Program-made: the position numbers and the translations under genes | The notes under the pieces: model-generated | The model's input: the letters and a program-made list of their open reading frames with translations, nothing else | The model's database searches: none | What the model was told of the DNA's origin: nothing | NCBI RefSeq assembly: GCF_954871325.1 | Contig: NC_088777.1 | Coordinates: 21,119,366-21,183,365, forward strand | Source of the DNA: Gordionus sp. m RMFG-2023 | Taxonomy: Eukaryota > Nematomorpha > Gordioida > Chordodea > Parachordodidae | Direction of reading: 5' to 3' | DNA: 64,000 bases | In this document: in pieces, positions 37,001 through 52,000 of the stretch | Layout: each line of letters begins with the position of its first letter | How positions within the stretch are numbered: the stretch's first letter is position 1

Positions 37001-40000
37001 TTAGATATGATAGAAATTTTTTTTAAAATTTCCATTTTATTTAGACGAATAAATAATAGTTTTATGAAATTTATTGGTTTTAATATCCAATAATTTTTAT
37101 AAGCTCTTAAATTTTGGCATAAGTTATAATTATCTTCAACATTTTTTTAATATAAGCATAGTAAATTAAAATAAATATAAAACAAAATAATGAATATAAA
37201 TGAAGATATATTTTATAGAAAATGGGATCTATTAGAACCACTAGTGTAATTATGTCATTTTTCACAATATTGAACGGTTAAAATCAGTTCTTTTCATTCT
37301 GGGCAAAAGATGTCGAAAAAATTATAAAATATTTTGTAAATTTAAAAAATATTGAGTATGCCCTTCATGATTTACAAACGTGTAGTTTTTAATTAATCAC
37401 TAATTAAATGAAAACTTACATTTATCAAAAACAATCATTTTTATGCTTCTATTCCTGATCAGGGACCCGAACCGTTATTTATAACGGTTCAGTTTGTACG
37501 GTTCAGTATGTAAAAAGTTATAATGGTTACGGTTCTATTTTTTTTTATTGAAACAACACCATCGTCTAATTTATTTTTATTATAAGCATCTATGAATTAT
37601 ATATTACAAAAATATATATGATTCAAAATAACTCATTTTTAAATATATTATTTGAACGTATAAGTAATATATTTTCTAATATAAATGGATTCCTCTTTGC
37701 TCGCTGTGACGATAACACAAATTTTACCCCAAAAGGCCCTTTCTACAGAAACTTGTGTTGCGGGAACCGCCATTACTATAAGAGCAAGTTTATATAATTC
37801 AGGATATTCAAATTATTTCCATTTCTAAATATAAAAACTGAACCGGTTTAATATTTTTTTATAAAGGTTCTTTTTACCCCTTCAAAAAATAATTATATCG
37901 GTTCGGTACGGTTATGGTTCAGATATTTATAACGGTTTAAAATGGTTTAACGGTTCGTTACGGTTCACTCCGGGTCCCTGCTCCTGATACTTCCGAAAGT
38001 ATAAAGAATGCTGAAATTTTGCCCAAATATAGGTTACCCGAATAGATTATAATCTAAATTTAGTAAAAAATCTAAAGGGACCAGAAACCATGTTTTTTGA
38101 TCCATAATGACCCTTTTTAAAAAATGTATGCTCGATCCGATATTTTTTTAACCTTAAATGTCGGGCCTGAGCAAATATTTAATATCGGCACAGCTTTAAA
38201 AATCATATGACCAAAATTGGCCCATTAAAATTTTTTAACTGGTTTTTTTTGGCCTGTTAATTATTTTATTTAACCCGTTATATATGAGTTACCGAGCCTG
38301 GTTTTAAAGATAAGTTATTATGTAAATTTTTGCCAGTCCAGAAATAAGATAAAGTTACTTTTATTTATTAATATACATTTTTTTATCGAATTCTTTTTAT
38401 GAAATTACTGGATTCGTTTGGCCCGTTAGAATATTAGCAGGAGTCACCTAAATATGATATCACTAGGTCTCCTAACCTCGCTCACACTTAATGTTTTATA
38501 CCTTATCATTTGATATTTATTTTTTTCGTTATTATTTTTTTTTATAATTTAAAAAGTATCATCCTTCAACGAAAACAGCGCCTCATCTAAAAAGAGAGCC
38601 AGAAAATTATCTTCTAAATTAGTGGAATACAACTTGTTGCCCCTCCCTAAAAAGCTCAGTTTTAATTCGCCCAAAAAAGCCGAACAAGGAATTACGGACC
38701 CTTTTAAAACTCGATCAACCGTTCAAGTTTTTTTTTCATTCAAACAAATACATATCCCTAATTTATCATCACTTTACCAATTGATCTGAAATTCCATATT
38801 TTGAAATATTTGAGATAATTAGAAATCAAAGAAAGAAAGGAAGAAATAAATAAAAAGAAAGGAAGAAATAAATAAAAAGAAAGGAAGAAATAAATAAAAA
38901 GAAAGGAAGAAAGAAAAAAAAAGAAAGAATTCTTAATAAACTACCAAACCAAATTACCAACTATTATGTCAAAATTTATAATTATATTTATAATTGGCTC
39001 GGCTCATTACTATGTTATCTTTATGCATTTACGGTATAATTTCTAATGTTACCATTTTATAACTTTCCATCACTTTTTGCATAATTTTTGGTCCTTTGGG
39101 AAACGCTCCGGGTTACTACATATGGAAAATAAAAATTTAAGATCGATTCCCCCCCCCCCCCTCCATAAATTATGTACCAACACTAGGTGAAACTGTTAAG
39201 CATACATTTTGGGTTTAAGAAAAATTATACTGGAACTCTACTATACTATACCTGAACTCTTTATGATCTGATCTTAGTAGATTTTCGTAACTTCTTTTTT
39301 GATTTAAAAACATTTAAACTAGTTTTGTTAAAAGTTAATTTTAAAAAGTAACTCGTTACCCTTACAAGATGTATACTTAAATTGGTAACTATACATTTTT
39401 AAAAAGTAACCAGTTATAATTGCAAGTTGCACTATAAATTATATATAATTCATCACAGTGTAATATTTATTTGCGCAAGTTATTTTCCTAAAAAATTTAA
39501 CTTTATTAATTTTTATTTGACTTTACAATAAACTATTTTCAAAATTGACATCTAAAAGGCTTGCTAATTTTTCAAAATATAAGCTCCCCTAGACTAATCA
39601 AGTGATTCATTTTATTTTATAAACAGTATTTAAATTTTGGAAATCATAATGTAAAGATAATGAATGATATATATTATTATTAAAGTATCAAGTTTTTTCA
39701 TCGTTACTTTTTGAAAGTAACTAATTGGAGTTATTTCCTTGCAAAAATGTAACAAGTTACTTTATCAATAATAATGGGCCTATATATAAATTAGAGATGA
39801 GATTTACCAGATCTATATTCCTCGCTTTTACCTCAATGAATTAAATAATTTTTCATTACCGTTAAAAATCAAATTTAATGTCTGCTTTTGTGTCTACACT
39901 ACAGCAAGGGACAAATTTTTTCGACCCAACCTGAACATAAATTTAATTTCACATTCACGATCCAAAAAACAGAATATAAAAAAAATTTACCCTCATTTTT

Positions 40001-43000
40001 TTTAGTATGTCATAACTTATAACTATAAGAAATAATTTATAAATCAACAAAATTGTAAAATAATACACAATCACCATTCATGACTTATTGATATCACCGA
40101 TTAAATTTATTATTACAAAAATATTTCCCAACCCGATTCAAATGAAAAAAAATTACTGACTCGACCTAACCCGAAATAAAAATCAATCACAACCATTAGA
40201 CTGTGGCTTCGAGTTGGGTCGAGTTTTGCAGACCTCTAACACAAACCTTGCCTAAAATATTTTGATTTTTTTGCAATTGATCGGGAGTATTTCTTTGTGT
40301 GATATACCAAAATCACGTATCTAATAATAGAAAGCGTTTTTTTAAATATTTATTATTAGGATGTAATATTGTATTAAAATAAATAGCAAATTTATTATTT
40401 ATAAAAATTTTACATATTTATATATATCAATTTGATTTGCAATAAAAATAGTAAATGTTCGAAAAGATAAATATATATCATAAGATTAATAAAAATCATC
40501 ATATTAATGAAATTGAAAAATTAATATTTAAACCTAAAATCAACAGTTAAACATTTTAAATATCTTTGATAGTGAAATTCTTACTTCGATGCTGCCACCT
40601 ATAACCCAATTCTGAGAATACAGAATGCATATTAGTATAGTAGTATAGAAAGGAAATTCTGTCTATGATATATAATGTAAATATTATTTTTCGTTTATCT
40701 TTTTGATCATTACGATTAGAGTCCAGCATGGCTATCTTGTAAGCCCAACTCGCAAACTGGTATAACTTTAAAAAAATTAGGCCCATGATCCGTAAAATAA
40801 TGTCATATTTGAGCCATATTATTCCTTCTTACCCTGATTGAATCTCACTATCAATATATGAATTTAATAAATAATAAATTTAAAAATTCAGTGGGTGGCA
40901 AATATTTACTATTCATTTTCTTATCATATTTTTCTAATAAATAAAATAAAATAGATGAAAATTGTTAAATTATCAAAGTTATTGTTGATTATTTAGTTAA
41001 TTATTTAAATTTAATTCATAACATTTAAAAATAAAAAATATATTTTGTGAGTTGTCCCCTGAATCTTTTTTAAAATTCCCGGACCTAGATCTAACAAAAT
41101 TTGTCACTGGGTCACGGGCGAGCTCAGCCTAAAAAATTGATTGTGCAGGTTTCTAGGTACGATTGTTTAAATCACGATAGTATGATGAATGAGAATGTTA
41201 TAGTTATTTCTTCATTCTAATAAAAAAAATCGGAGACGGAGATTATATTTTATTAAATTACTACATAAATTTTTGTAGATTACTTTTTTAATTATTAAAT
41301 GTTCCTATATCCACTCAAATCAATATTACAATTTTTTTTTAAAATCAATTTTATAGAATTTTATTATATACTATAAATTTTTTGAAAAATACAAAAAAAA
41401 AGAATTTTTATAAAAATGGAGATAGAACCCTATACTTATACAATGCCAACAAGAGTGTGGAAATGTTTAAAGTTCTATCTCCATGTTTTAAACTGTAAAT
41501 AGCTAAAAATATATTAAACCTTCAGTTTTAACAAATGTTGATTGTAGATGAATGTTGAAGCATCCTATATAAATAAAGTGTTAAGCCCTGAAAAAATATA
41601 ATAATATATTTGGTATTATAGTTCTAAAACTCCCCGTTTAGTCAAAAATATATGTTTTTTTGCCATCTTTTAAGTTTGACATATTTTGGATTAATTCATC
41701 ATTAGTCATAATAAAGGGATGTATTTTTAGGTTAAATCTAATTCAGTATAAATTATAATGAAAATGGATATTATAGTTTTAGGCTTCAAGTTATTGATAA
41801 GGAGATAATTTTAGAGAATGTAGGAGACAAAACAAAATTTTGTTTTTTTATTTTATCAGCCCTATGTCTGAACATTTACTAAATTTGATTTATAAAAAAA
41901 TTTATACAAATAATTGATAATGGTCATTTTTTAATAATAATTTTCTTTATTTGTCAATAATTAAGTTTTCTTTATCTTAGGTACTGACAAAACTCACTAG
42001 CGATCTTTTCTTCATTATTATAGCTTGAATATAATAAATAAGCAGCAAAACATTTTATGTAAATAGTTTGAGTTTTAGAGAAATATATATAAGATTCGAA
42101 TCGGTAAGAGACATACATTTTCAGAGAATCGGCTTGACCTCAATGTGTCGGTTTTTATTAGGAATACAAACCCTCCCATTATATTTTTTTTACCCCACTC
42201 GAATGATTTTTATAAAAAAAATTACCCGCCCTCTTTGGTCCTTCTGTGCTCAAATTAAACAGGCTTGTAAATACTTATAATTTTATTTTTAATTATTAAC
42301 ATATTGTAAATTGTGCATATAAAAACATTGAAAAGGAGGAACATATTAACATAAAAATTGATAATGCGTCATTAACCAATAAACCAATCGAAAATAAAGC
42401 TGGCATAATCGACCCTAAATTAAATTCTGACTTAAATATAACTACTGAAGACACCAAGGAATCTATGGACATTAAAGCAAAATCTTTGGCCGAGACGTCC
42501 ATATCCCAAATAAAGTGATTTAAAATAAAATCATAATATATATAGGCATTACTTTCTTCGATTACCTCACAGAACTAAATATAAATATACGTTTCTAATT
42601 TAGCTATTATGTCTAATTTTAATGTTGAATTTAGGGTAAGAATTAGTTAGCAGGAGATTAGGGTTTATGGTACACAGGGGCAAATGTCTATTATGTTCTT
42701 TGACCTTGAACTGCTAATTTTAAATGATATTAAAAGATCGTATGGATCACGATATCCTTTAAGTTAGGGTAAGGAAACCCTCTAAAATCACATTTTAATT
42801 ATTTATAAATTTAATATGCCTGTGCAGTTAGTGACATTAGAATATATATGCCTCATTTTTAACAATCTGAGATGTGAATTATTAATGAGATTATTTGAAG
42901 AATAATTTATTGGATTTAACTCACGAAGAATCCCTAAGTTTTGATATAATTATAAATTTTTATTCTCAATTCATCATTTCTTGCTATGTTTGGAAATATG

Positions 43001-46000
43001 TTAAGTATTTTATAAGTGTCATCCATTTCTATCCATAGATTATTAGAAGATGAGTTAATGATCAAGCAAAGGAGGACCACTACATTTTTCCAAAAATACC
43101 TGGAGTACCATTATATTTTATTAGGGAGCGGTAGATAGCTCCTTTTTGGAATGGAATAGAAGAGTTCCACTTATCCACTCCTTTAATTTTATCCATAAAT
43201 TCTTTAAAAAATAATCTTGATATTAAATGCATTTGTTTAGGGCTGTGTCGATATTAAATTTCGGATCGGCACCGATATTTAACGTTATGAATATATCGAA
43301 TCGGGCCAATATTTTATTAAAAACCCGATCCGATATGATATTTTTTTAAAATTGTTTTTGTTTATTTTATGATCGTATATATAATCATATATTTTTTTAT
43401 TTTATAAATAATTTCATAATAATAAATTAATGAAAGAAGCTAAAACACAATTTATTTATTGTTTAGAAATATAGTTTAAAATTTTACACTATTTTTTGTT
43501 TTATTATCTGTAACAAGAAAAAGATTTTAAAATGTCTAACGAATCACATTCAGCTAGTGTTTCTAAACGGCTCGATTTAGTCAATTTTAAAAACTAAGAT
43601 TTTGGCCAAAAATAAATTACTCATGCCTAGTGATTTTATCCACAGATGGCAGTAAGGTTTAGATTTCTATTGGCGAAATTTCGAAGCTTAGGTAATATTT
43701 TGGCGAAATGGAGCTGTTTAATAACATTACATTCACCCATGAACATTAACTTTCGGAGAGTAAAAAATATAATACATTTAATTATTTGTTAAAGTTAATT
43801 GGTTTTAAAAAAAATAGATATTGATATATTTATGACATTGATACAAAAATAAACGGTAAATAAAAATCAATTGTAAAATATCGGATTGGATCGGTGAAAA
43901 ATAGATCGGCCCAATTTAAAATATTTGCAATGTTGATGGGTGTGAACAGCTTCATTTAGTCGATTTTTAAAAAGTTTAAATCAAAACTTTAGCCAAAATA
44001 TTATTACCTAAGCCTCGAAATTTCGTCAATAGAAGTCCAAACCTTTACCAACTGTGGGCAAAATCGATAAAATTGAGTAATTTACTTTTGGCCAAAATCT
44101 TGGATTAAATTATTTTAAAAAATTGGCCTAATCGAGCCACTTAACAACACCAGCTGAATGTGACTAGTTAGATATTTCTTGTTGCAAATTATATAACAAA
44201 AAATAAAATTTTTAGACATTTGAACAAATTTATTTTATTTTATTTCTTCATTTTATATCAAATTATTTATTGAATAAAAAAAAATAACAGATTATATATG
44301 CAGTCATAAAATCAATAACAACAAAAAATATCTGTTCGATTTTTCAAAAAATATCTACCCGATCTAATATTTAAGACACATCCCTAATTTTAAATGAGAT
44401 TATTAACTTTTGGAGAATAAAAAAAATAAAATACACTTAATGATTTATAAAAGTTAGTTGTTTTTTTAAAATAGAGAATATTGATATTTTTTGATATTGA
44501 TACAAAGATAGACGATAAATAAAAATCAGTATAAATATTGGAATCGGATTAGTTTTTTAGTAATATCGGATTGGATCAGTGAAAAATTTGTGGATCGGCA
44601 CAGTCCTAGTTTTAGCCTAATCTGATCGTGATATATAAAAGGATAAACATTTTTAAAAAAACTTTCGTATATTTTAGTCCACGTTAAAGCCTATTACTAA
44701 TCCTAGAAAATCGTAATACAAGAATGAGACAAATATAGCCTGGGTTAAGAACATAAAAGAAAATAATTGAGAAATTACGTAGTATTAAAAAAATCCTCAT
44801 AAAAATATATTATTAACATTTAATATTATTTAGGGATCACAATTCTTCCTAATTTTATTACATATATATATTTTTTTATAAGCCTTAATATAAAAAAGGA
44901 AGATTTAATGGAGGTAATAAACAACGAGATAGTGGAAATAAAAAAGATGGAAGCCGATCTATTCCAACAACCATTCGCTTCTCTTACAAGTTTATATTAC
45001 AATTAATAGAAAAATTCTTATATTAAAATTCATCTCACACTTTTTATTTTATATATAGTTAATAAGTTACAACTATGACTTAATAAGCTGGTATCAATTC
45101 TCAAATTATTAATACCAAATTCATTGTCAAAATTTTTAAAATATTTATTGAAATTTATTATATAAAGTATATAATGAGTCTAAGTTATCATAATATGCCT
45201 AATCTAAATTTAGAAATAAAAAATATCAAATTCGCTTATTTAACATATTACATATTGAAGAAGGAAACGATCATAAATCTGAAAAAAATCATGAAAAACA
45301 CCTCAAATTGTCATCGAACGTTAGCTATAAAAAGAATTCCCATAATTCTTCGCATCGAACCCCTAATAAAAGTGCAGAACTTAAAAAAGGTTTCTTAGTA
45401 ATATTTTTTTAAAAATTTTAAGGTTCTTATTTCAAAACCACACAAACACTTTAAAAAATTGATATCTATTTATATACCAAAAGCCTACCTTTCCAATACT
45501 GGAGACGCCCCTTTAATTATTCGAGCAGGACCTTTAAATCCTATCTCATTATCGCCATCATCTACCGTCAAAGAACCGGTCTCCTCGACTACTAACACAA
45601 ATAACCAGAAGGAAAATCAATCGAAAGCTATACCCTTTAACAATGATAAATATTACATATGCCTGCTATGTAAAATGATTGAACCGGCATTTAATAGTTG
45701 CTCCAATTACGATAACGAGGATTCTATGGTCAAATGCGTTTCTAAGAATTGTTCAAATACTTATCATAGGAAATGCTTAGGGTTTTGTTCAACAACCCCA
45801 TCTGATACCTATCTGTGTGATGAATGTACATCTGGTAAGGCATTAAAAAAAATCTATTATACTCTTTAAAATGTATTAGATAACTTGTTGGATTTAGCTT
45901 TTCATATTCTAATTACCTAGACAAATTCAAATTTATTTAACATTTTTTGGTCAAAACGATTTCATTATCTATTTTCCTTAACATTCTCATAAAATTAATT

Positions 46001-49000
46001 TAAGAATTGTGAATCCCTTTTTAATCAACTTTTTATTTTAATACTACTTATCCCAATGTCTTAATCAATTAGCAAATCATAAAGTTATTTGTGATGTGAT
46101 TATAACTAATTTTCATAATTATTACAGGCCAAAAAATCTTATCTTGTATTTTATTATGATAAGATAAATCTCATTTTTTTATAAAACTCTTTATCTAATA
46201 AATTTATTTAACCTTAATGCCCTACAAACATTGTTTTTGCAAATGATTTTTTACCTGATGCATTTATAATTTGAATATATGATATACTATTTATGGTATA
46301 GAAATGATCTTTTTTGCTTTTTTAAATAATCCCTATATATGTACAAAAAAACAGGAAAACACCCGTGTTTCGTTTGCAAAAATTATGATACTGAGGCTCA
46401 GCCATGTATGTTAGCCTCTTGCGGCAAATATTATCATAAACAATGTATATCTCGCTACCCCCTTACTGTTGTTGATACTAACGGGCTAGTTTGTCCCAGG
46501 CATCAATGTGCTACTTGTATCTCGGAAAATTCAAAAAATCCCAGAGCAACTAAAGGTATTTTTTTACAAAAATTGAGGAAGCCAAAATTATGGTTTAAAG
46601 GATGACAGGAAGCTAAATTATCCATTTTAAAAGCTTTTTGATGAAAATATTATAATGCGCGATTGTAGAAATAAAAAATGGGATACGAAAATATGCTACC
46701 TTGTAATAACGCTCACTTTTTAATTAAATAGTAATCTTTTTCAAAGTTATTTTTTTCTAAAAGAGATTGATTAAATATTGACTTAGATTGGAAGGTACTA
46801 TGTCACTAAAATAAGCTATATATTCAGCCATAGACCATTTTTTATTTGTATGCATTTTAAAATATATGATATATGAAATTATTAATATTTTAGTGCTGTT
46901 GAAAGCCAGAGTTACCTAATATTTACATTATTGTTTAATAACGGAATCACTGATACAAGTGGCCAATACTCAGAAATGATAATTAACCTTTATAAATTAA
47001 AAAAAATTTCAGTCATAATTTTGCTAAAATATATAAAAATCATATAAATATCGAAACCAATAAAAGGGAAAAATGCCGTTAATTTCTTAAAATTTTTAAA
47101 TGAATTTCATAAATAAAAATATGATTATATTTATGAATTATTTATGTTTTTTTTAATAATATACTACATTATTATTTTGATATCGGTGGTATCGGCCAAA
47201 TCCGTGTTCATATCGGCATTGTAAAAGGTGAATTTAGCGCACCTCGATGTGCCGATTAACCAGCTAAATTGAAGTTTTTTAATAACACTAATTAGTATAT
47301 AAAATATGCTATATATTTTCAAATTTATAAATAATTGTTCATAATTATTGTCCAATATTCATAATTTACGTCTATCCTTATTTATTACTGTATATATAAA
47401 GCGAATTATTAGATATTCGATTCGTATTTTAATCAATAAAGAAAATTTATTATGTGTCGAATAATTTTTATCTATATTCGATATAATTATTTGAAAAATT
47501 ATTCATGATATATGAAATTATTCTTAAGTATTTAACATATTCTTATGTAATATTTTTTTAAGCTTTATTTCCACATCTATAAATCATTTTTTTTATATTT
47601 TACTAAACCATTTTTTCATTTTTGAAAATATTTTAATCAAATAGAAAGAAATAGTAAATTTTAGACATGGAATGTATGAGATTTCTGCATAATCTCTGAT
47701 GAATAGAATTCAGGGACCCTGAATTAGAAGTCACTGTAACCCATGGGTTTTATATAAGATATTTTTGGCCTAGCCTAGAATATTTTTTGATCGGACCATA
47801 AAAATTTTGTAAGTCCGGCGCTGCCCATATTAATTTTTTTAGAAGGAAAAAGTCATAAATTTGGTGAACTTTATAACAATTTGAAATTCTGGCTCCTAGC
47901 CAGTAAAAATTAGTGAAGTTGTTTGCCTCGACCTAAACATCTCGTTGAAAAGCCTTTGCATGGCACGGCCTGTCTTTTGGCAGGGCACGCTGGCCTCTAT
48001 CTTGAATAAAGATATTTTTGCGTTCCGTTCTGGCAATAAATACACAGAACTTTCGAAACGCCACCCCGAAAAAAATATATAATTTAATTATTAATATTTT
48101 ATTCATTAGTCTTTATCATAAATCTGTATTAAGAGGTCGATGTTAATATAAATTTGGGTACCGAGAAACACTTAAAACAGATTTATTCATTGAATTATAC
48201 TTATATAATATTTATTTTATAACAAAATAGTTAAAATGTTTTTATTTTTAAATAGCAAATAATGGGTATAATTGTATTATATAAAAATAACAAAGTGGCA
48301 ATATGTACTTAAAGAAAAATTAATTTTTTAAATCAAATCATTACATATTATTTATCTTTTGTTATGATAATGAAACTATGAATTCCCGTCCATTTTATTT
48401 AAAAGATAGTATTTTTTGTTTCAATTATATTATCTTTTTAATAATATAGATTTTTTTCCACATTTTATTTTTAATTTTTTTTCCTTAAGATTTTTTCCCC
48501 TAATACTCTTTTTTTTGTCGAGCTGGGATTCATTTTAAATTCATTAATAAACTTTTTATACCATCTTGTAGTTAATTCTTTAGATTTTAAGAAATAAAAA
48601 TACTTCTTTTAAATCAAGTAGTTATTCTTATTCGAGTTTTAAAATGAATACAAATAAAAATTGTCAATGGCTAAATATATATGATAGGATGTGTTTATGT
48701 AATAATAATATTCTTAGTAAAATCTTAATCAAATTAATTAAATATGGATTTGAATGTTTCCTGCACTAAATAATAAACACATTGTAGTTATCTCTTGATT
48801 AAATTTTAATTGTATATTTCCATAATGAAGTAAATATTTATTTAACTATTTAAAAGAGAAAAAAATTAATATTTTTCTCAAAATTATATTTGCTACTTAG
48901 GGAGATTCTACAATTGCATTCTTTGCCCTTGTACTTACCATTCCACTAAAGAATGCTTAGCTGCCGGAAGTTTCATACTTTCGGATAATTCTATCATCTG

Positions 49001-52000
49001 CAGTGATCACAATCAACCAGAAAATCACTTGAACGTCGGATGGTGCTTCATATGTTCTAAAGGTTAGTTACAATAAGAGGTCCTCATTACACCATATAAT
49101 TATAATTGTAATTTATACACAGTGTTGGACAGTAACCCCAATATTTGTATTTAAAATACATTTGTTCAAAACGTATTTGTATTTATATTTAATTACTATT
49201 TTTTGAAGTATATTTATATTTATATTCGGATACTCATTTTTGAAAATTTGCCCAAATCTGTTTACACACTGACAATCAGCATTTAACCCTTTTAAAATAT
49301 GTATTATTCTGATTGATTCCTATGTCATATTTTAAATTCTTATTATGGATTGTGAATTTGCATTTAATGTATCCAAATTAGAGATCTGCATAGCCATTTA
49401 TTTTATTGGGGTGGGTTGGGGAAAAAAATTAACAATTTAGGAAGGTCAAAAATTTTTTTTGTATATATATTTAATCAATTCTGATATTTAACAGAAGAGA
49501 TAATCCATAAAGTATAATGTTTTTAAATTAACCACGCCCCAATAAGAAATATGTAAAAAATATTGGCGTCTTGTTTTTTGCAAGAATTTTAAAATATAAT
49601 AATTTATTTTACAAAATTGAATGATAAAATATTTTAATTTTTAAAAAAATATCAGGCTCAAATCGAAATTATTTTTAATAAATAGGGACAGGCTGATAAA
49701 CACTAGCCTCTACTAGGATGTGCAAGATTACCAATATTTTCAAGGCTTTCAATACTACAATCTAATATGAAATCAGATATTGTTTTGGTTTTTAAATACT
49801 AATAGCTAATAAATAAACAAATTTAATGATATATTGGTTTAAAAGCAACAACATTATTCAAAAATTAATGAATATAGATATCTTATATTTTTAAATTTGC
49901 TTACTGAATTTTTTGCTTTATTTCTTGGTTAACGCTAAAAATATGTCTTTATGTATCTAATTTACCAAGCGGATTTTTCTTTTGAATTTATTACAAAATA
50001 TATTGGTGAAATTATTATTATTTTAGAGACTAGATGATATATCGATCTCTTATCCACATTCGATTTAGAATCGGTGATAGCAATATTTTTGTATCTATGG
50101 AAATACATATCAATTATTTATTTAGGATAAAGGAAATCACCCAGCTTACACCCTTTTTGAAAATGATGTTTATTTTTAATACAATCGAGTTCTAATAATA
50201 ATAAAAAAATATTTATTTTAATTCTTCTGTAAATTATATGGAATAATTAAAACCATAAGCAATACAATATAGAGAAAAGATTGTATAAACCAATACTATA
50301 GTTTGAAATCAATACAAATTGGAAGCCAGCCTAGATATATTTTTAAATGGCTTTATTTATTATTCCATAAAGCGGGAATATATTTATATTAATCAACACT
50401 TATTTAAAACAAAATATATTTACAACTATATTACCCGTGCAAAAAAAGGTGAAGGAAATGATTTGTTTTGCTGTGATTCCTGTCCTGCAGCATTCCATAA
50501 GTCCTGCTTGCCCGGTGTACAAATCCCATCAGAAGGCCTTTGGTGGTGTCCGGACTGTGAAAGTGGCAAAAGACCAGTAGTTGGCGATGTTCTTTGGGTC
50601 AAGCTTTCCAGCTATCGGTAATAAATATTTATAATAATCATATTTAATTTGTGTTTTTTATATGGTAGCTTAAAAAAAATAAGTTATGTTAATTATCGAT
50701 TTGCTCTCTGGTATTAAGCAAGAATCTAAGTTGGTTTCAAACAAAATCCACTGGTATTCTTACAATAAATTATATTTTGATAATTTAAAATTTTTGAAAT
50801 AAATATTAGTATTAAAGTGTCCTTTTCACTTTGATTTTACTAAAATATTAGTAAATCTTATATATCTATTATTGGCAATATGCATCACTTATTGCCTGAT
50901 TACATACATTGCCGGTTTATATACTCTTAACTTTTTTTAGACGATTGGGAGCATGTATTTTTTTTAACCTTGGTTCTAAATCTAATAATATGAATTCATA
51001 TATTTTTCCGTTTTAATATTTATATTCTTCAGAATTTCTTTTCTTATTTACGAATATTCTCCATACATAACACGAGAATTCCGAATTTATGATATTTTGA
51101 CCCTGTTAAACCCCCCTTCCTTTTCGATTCATATTAAAAATACTATAAATTGTTGTAATTTAAAATTAACACTTCTTTTTAAACATCTAGAGAATATTGA
51201 ATATTATTAAAATAGTGGAATTAAAATGTAAATACATTGGTTTATATTATCTGTATATAATGTATCTAAAGGAATTGATGAGACCTTAAAATAAATTTAA
51301 ATCACATAATTAATATTTTCTCGTTTTCATTTTAACTAAAATGTAAAATTTTAAATAACATAACATGTTCATCTAGATGATTTGGAATTGAAATTCATGC
51401 ACACGCTATCGGCACTAAAAAAAATGCTTTATTTTTTAAACTTTGAAGTTAAAGCCTTGTAAGGTTGGGCAGGTGAGAAAATATGTTTTTATATTCTTCC
51501 ATATTTTAAGAATTAATAAGAAAAATTAAAAAAAAATCAGAATATGGGTAATTCCATACCAAATCGATAATTTTTCGGCCCGACTTTTTTAATTTCGATA
51601 AAATTTTGTATACTGAGAGAATATTTTCGAAAGCATCGAATCCAAAATTTTAGCTTCCTAGTACTCATAGTTCCAGAGATATCAATGGTCAAAAGTGCCA
51701 AAAATGACTTTTTTTCTAAAAATACGATTTTTTGAAATTGAGATAAGTTAAAAAATAATGATTTTAAAAATATAAGTTATTTGTCATTTTGTAACTCTAT
51801 TAAAGGCCTTTTATTAAATATATTAAGGATTTTTTTGAAATAATATTGTTGCGGTTTTTATTTACGTTATAAATTTTAAACATAAAAATTACAGGTGCTT
51901 CGCTTTCCAAATTTTTTTGAATTTATTATTTTCCTATTCTCTAACCTTATATCTATTCATAAAAAAAATTTAAACTTGGGACAGCCATGGGTTATTTAGT

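Larger units (their letters stand above)
43238..44605. mobile_element. Composite non-autonomous element with two MITEs inside
   Basis: Opens tagggctgtgtcgatatt and closes ggatcggcacagtccta, an inverted match. 'ggatcggcaccgatattt' and similar words recur, and 'ggatcggtgaaaaatagatc' (about 43885) and 'ggatcagtgaaaaatttgtg' (about 44573) look like two right ends. The repeated right end suggests a duplication or a second copy inserted in the first. MITEs sit at 43555-43729 and 43934-44151. Confidence 0.55.

Noticed and set aside
40556-40786. Minus-strand 76-codon frame as a gene
   Set aside because: No recognisable family, no splice context, and base composition like the surrounding intron.
42296-42502. 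Minus-strand open frame as a membrane protein
   Set aside because: It is the antisense shadow of a hydrophilic plus-strand exon that fits the NSD gene in phase.
44909-45005. ATG-started 33-codon frame ([13 protein letters not shown]...) as a small gene
   Set aside because: The overlapping frame interlocks in phase with exons on both sides of the NSD gene; the ATG frame has no support beyond being open. Kept as an alternative only.
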